The position numbers were made by a program, and so were the translations under genes. A stretch of 6,122 bases of DNA from Spirochaetaceae bacterium (lineage in GTDB: Bacteria > Spirochaetota > Spirochaetia > Treponematales > Breznakiellaceae): positions 1-6,122 of the forward strand of contig JAITKD010000153.1 in the NCBI GenBank assembly GCA_031278575.1. The letters run 5' to 3'. This document shows, piece by piece, positions 5,785 through 6,122 of the stretch (the first letter of the stretch is position 1; every line of letters starts with the position of its first letter). The notes under the pieces were generated by a model. It was not told where the DNA came from, made no database searches, and worked only from the letters and a program-made list of their open reading frames with translations.

Positions 5785-6122
5785 TTACGGAAGCAGGTAA
5801 TTGTAGACATAGTTTTCTTCCAAAACATACTGAGGGTTATCCCCGACGAGGCCATGGGAGTATTCGTTCCCAATGGTGGTTTCTAATCCGTTTTTAACGG
5901 AAGTGAAATGTCCCTGCTGTGTTTTGGTGTCCACCTTTTCCCCGTATTTTATCGCCAATGCCGTACCGGTGTAGGTATAGGTGCGGGTCCAGCCGGTGAG
6001 CCGATCAAAGACACTGGCCGTAAAGTCTCCATTAACGTCAATCCTTACGTTGATAATATCGTCCGCTCCCAGTTTTACCGCCTCGGCCATAAGATCCGCA
6101 TAGGTTACCCGGGATCCGGTAT
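5785..6122 (-). CDS. Hypothetical protein, C-terminal part (5' end beyond the window)
   Basis: The open frame runs from the window edge (6122) to TAA at 5787-5785, giving 111 visible residues. An ATG at 6090 exists, but the frame stays open upstream (TGSRVTYADL before that Met), no Shine-Dalgarno precedes it, and the sequence is continuous in character, so I take it as internal. The segment YADLMAEAVKLGADDIINVR resembles a pattern found in small exported or lipoprotein-type bacterial proteins with a 'lGAdaIinvr' core (YbjQ- or TRL-like proteins come to mind). This is a motif impression, not a family assignment. The rest is polar with several aromatic residues (TGWTRTYTYTGTA, YVYNYLLP), as expected of a beta-rich secreted or surface protein. 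Signal peptide and lipobox, if any, would be in the missing part. It converges on pckG with 142 bases between them. Function unknown. Confidence 0.8.
   Translation of the reverse strand, partial: TGSRVTYADLMAEAVKLGADDIINVRIDVNGDFTASVFDRLTGWTRTYTYTGTALAIKYGEKVDTKTQQGHFTSVKNGLETTIGNEYSHGLVGDNPQYVLEENYVYNYLLP

Overview
The window reads as ordinary bacterial chromosome: moderately high GC (about 60% by eye), tightly packed, with no phage, IS, tRNA, rRNA or CRISPR signal. The lineage cannot be proved from the sequence. From memory, the closest match to this mix (a YkpA-type ABC-F protein, a RhlB-like DEAD-box helicase with a long Gly/Arg/Pro-rich tail, a GTP-type PEP carboxykinase and a small 'GADDIINVRI' exported-type protein) is a GC-rich treponeme-like spirochaete of the termite-gut type. 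I hold this with low to moderate confidence.

Layout. (1) Positions 9-3451 on the minus strand form a two-gene operon: a DEAD-box RNA helicase (3451 to 1643) followed with a 1-nt stop/start overlap by a YkpA/YbiT-type ABC-F ATPase (1643 to 9). (2) Positions 3452-3821 are a 370-bp divergent intergenic region. It holds a candidate helicase promoter so close to the ATG that the mRNA would be nearly leaderless, a cluster of GC-rich palindromes, and a candidate promoter plus a clear Shine-Dalgarno for the next gene. (3) Positions 3822-5642 on the plus strand encode a complete GTP-dependent PEP carboxykinase (pckG). (4) Positions 5643-5784 are a convergent intergenic region with a strong 14-bp hairpin. 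(5) Positions 5785-6122 on the minus strand are the C-terminal part of an unrecognised small protein whose start lies beyond the window.

Function. The two operon proteins both act on RNA or ribosomes: the helicase remodels RNA, and ABC-F proteins bind the ribosome E-site region and modulate translation. Their co-transcription and probable translational coupling suggest a shared role in translation or RNA quality control. PEP carboxykinase links oxaloacetate and PEP and is an unrelated metabolic neighbour with its own promoter.

I found no convincing novel multi-gene system. The signals most worth a second look are at DNA level: a perfect four-run G-quadruplex motif inside the helicase gene, a marked excess of CCGG that is strongest where constraint is weakest, the palindrome cluster lying between divergent promoters, and the lack of a leader or Shine-Dalgarno in front of the helicase.
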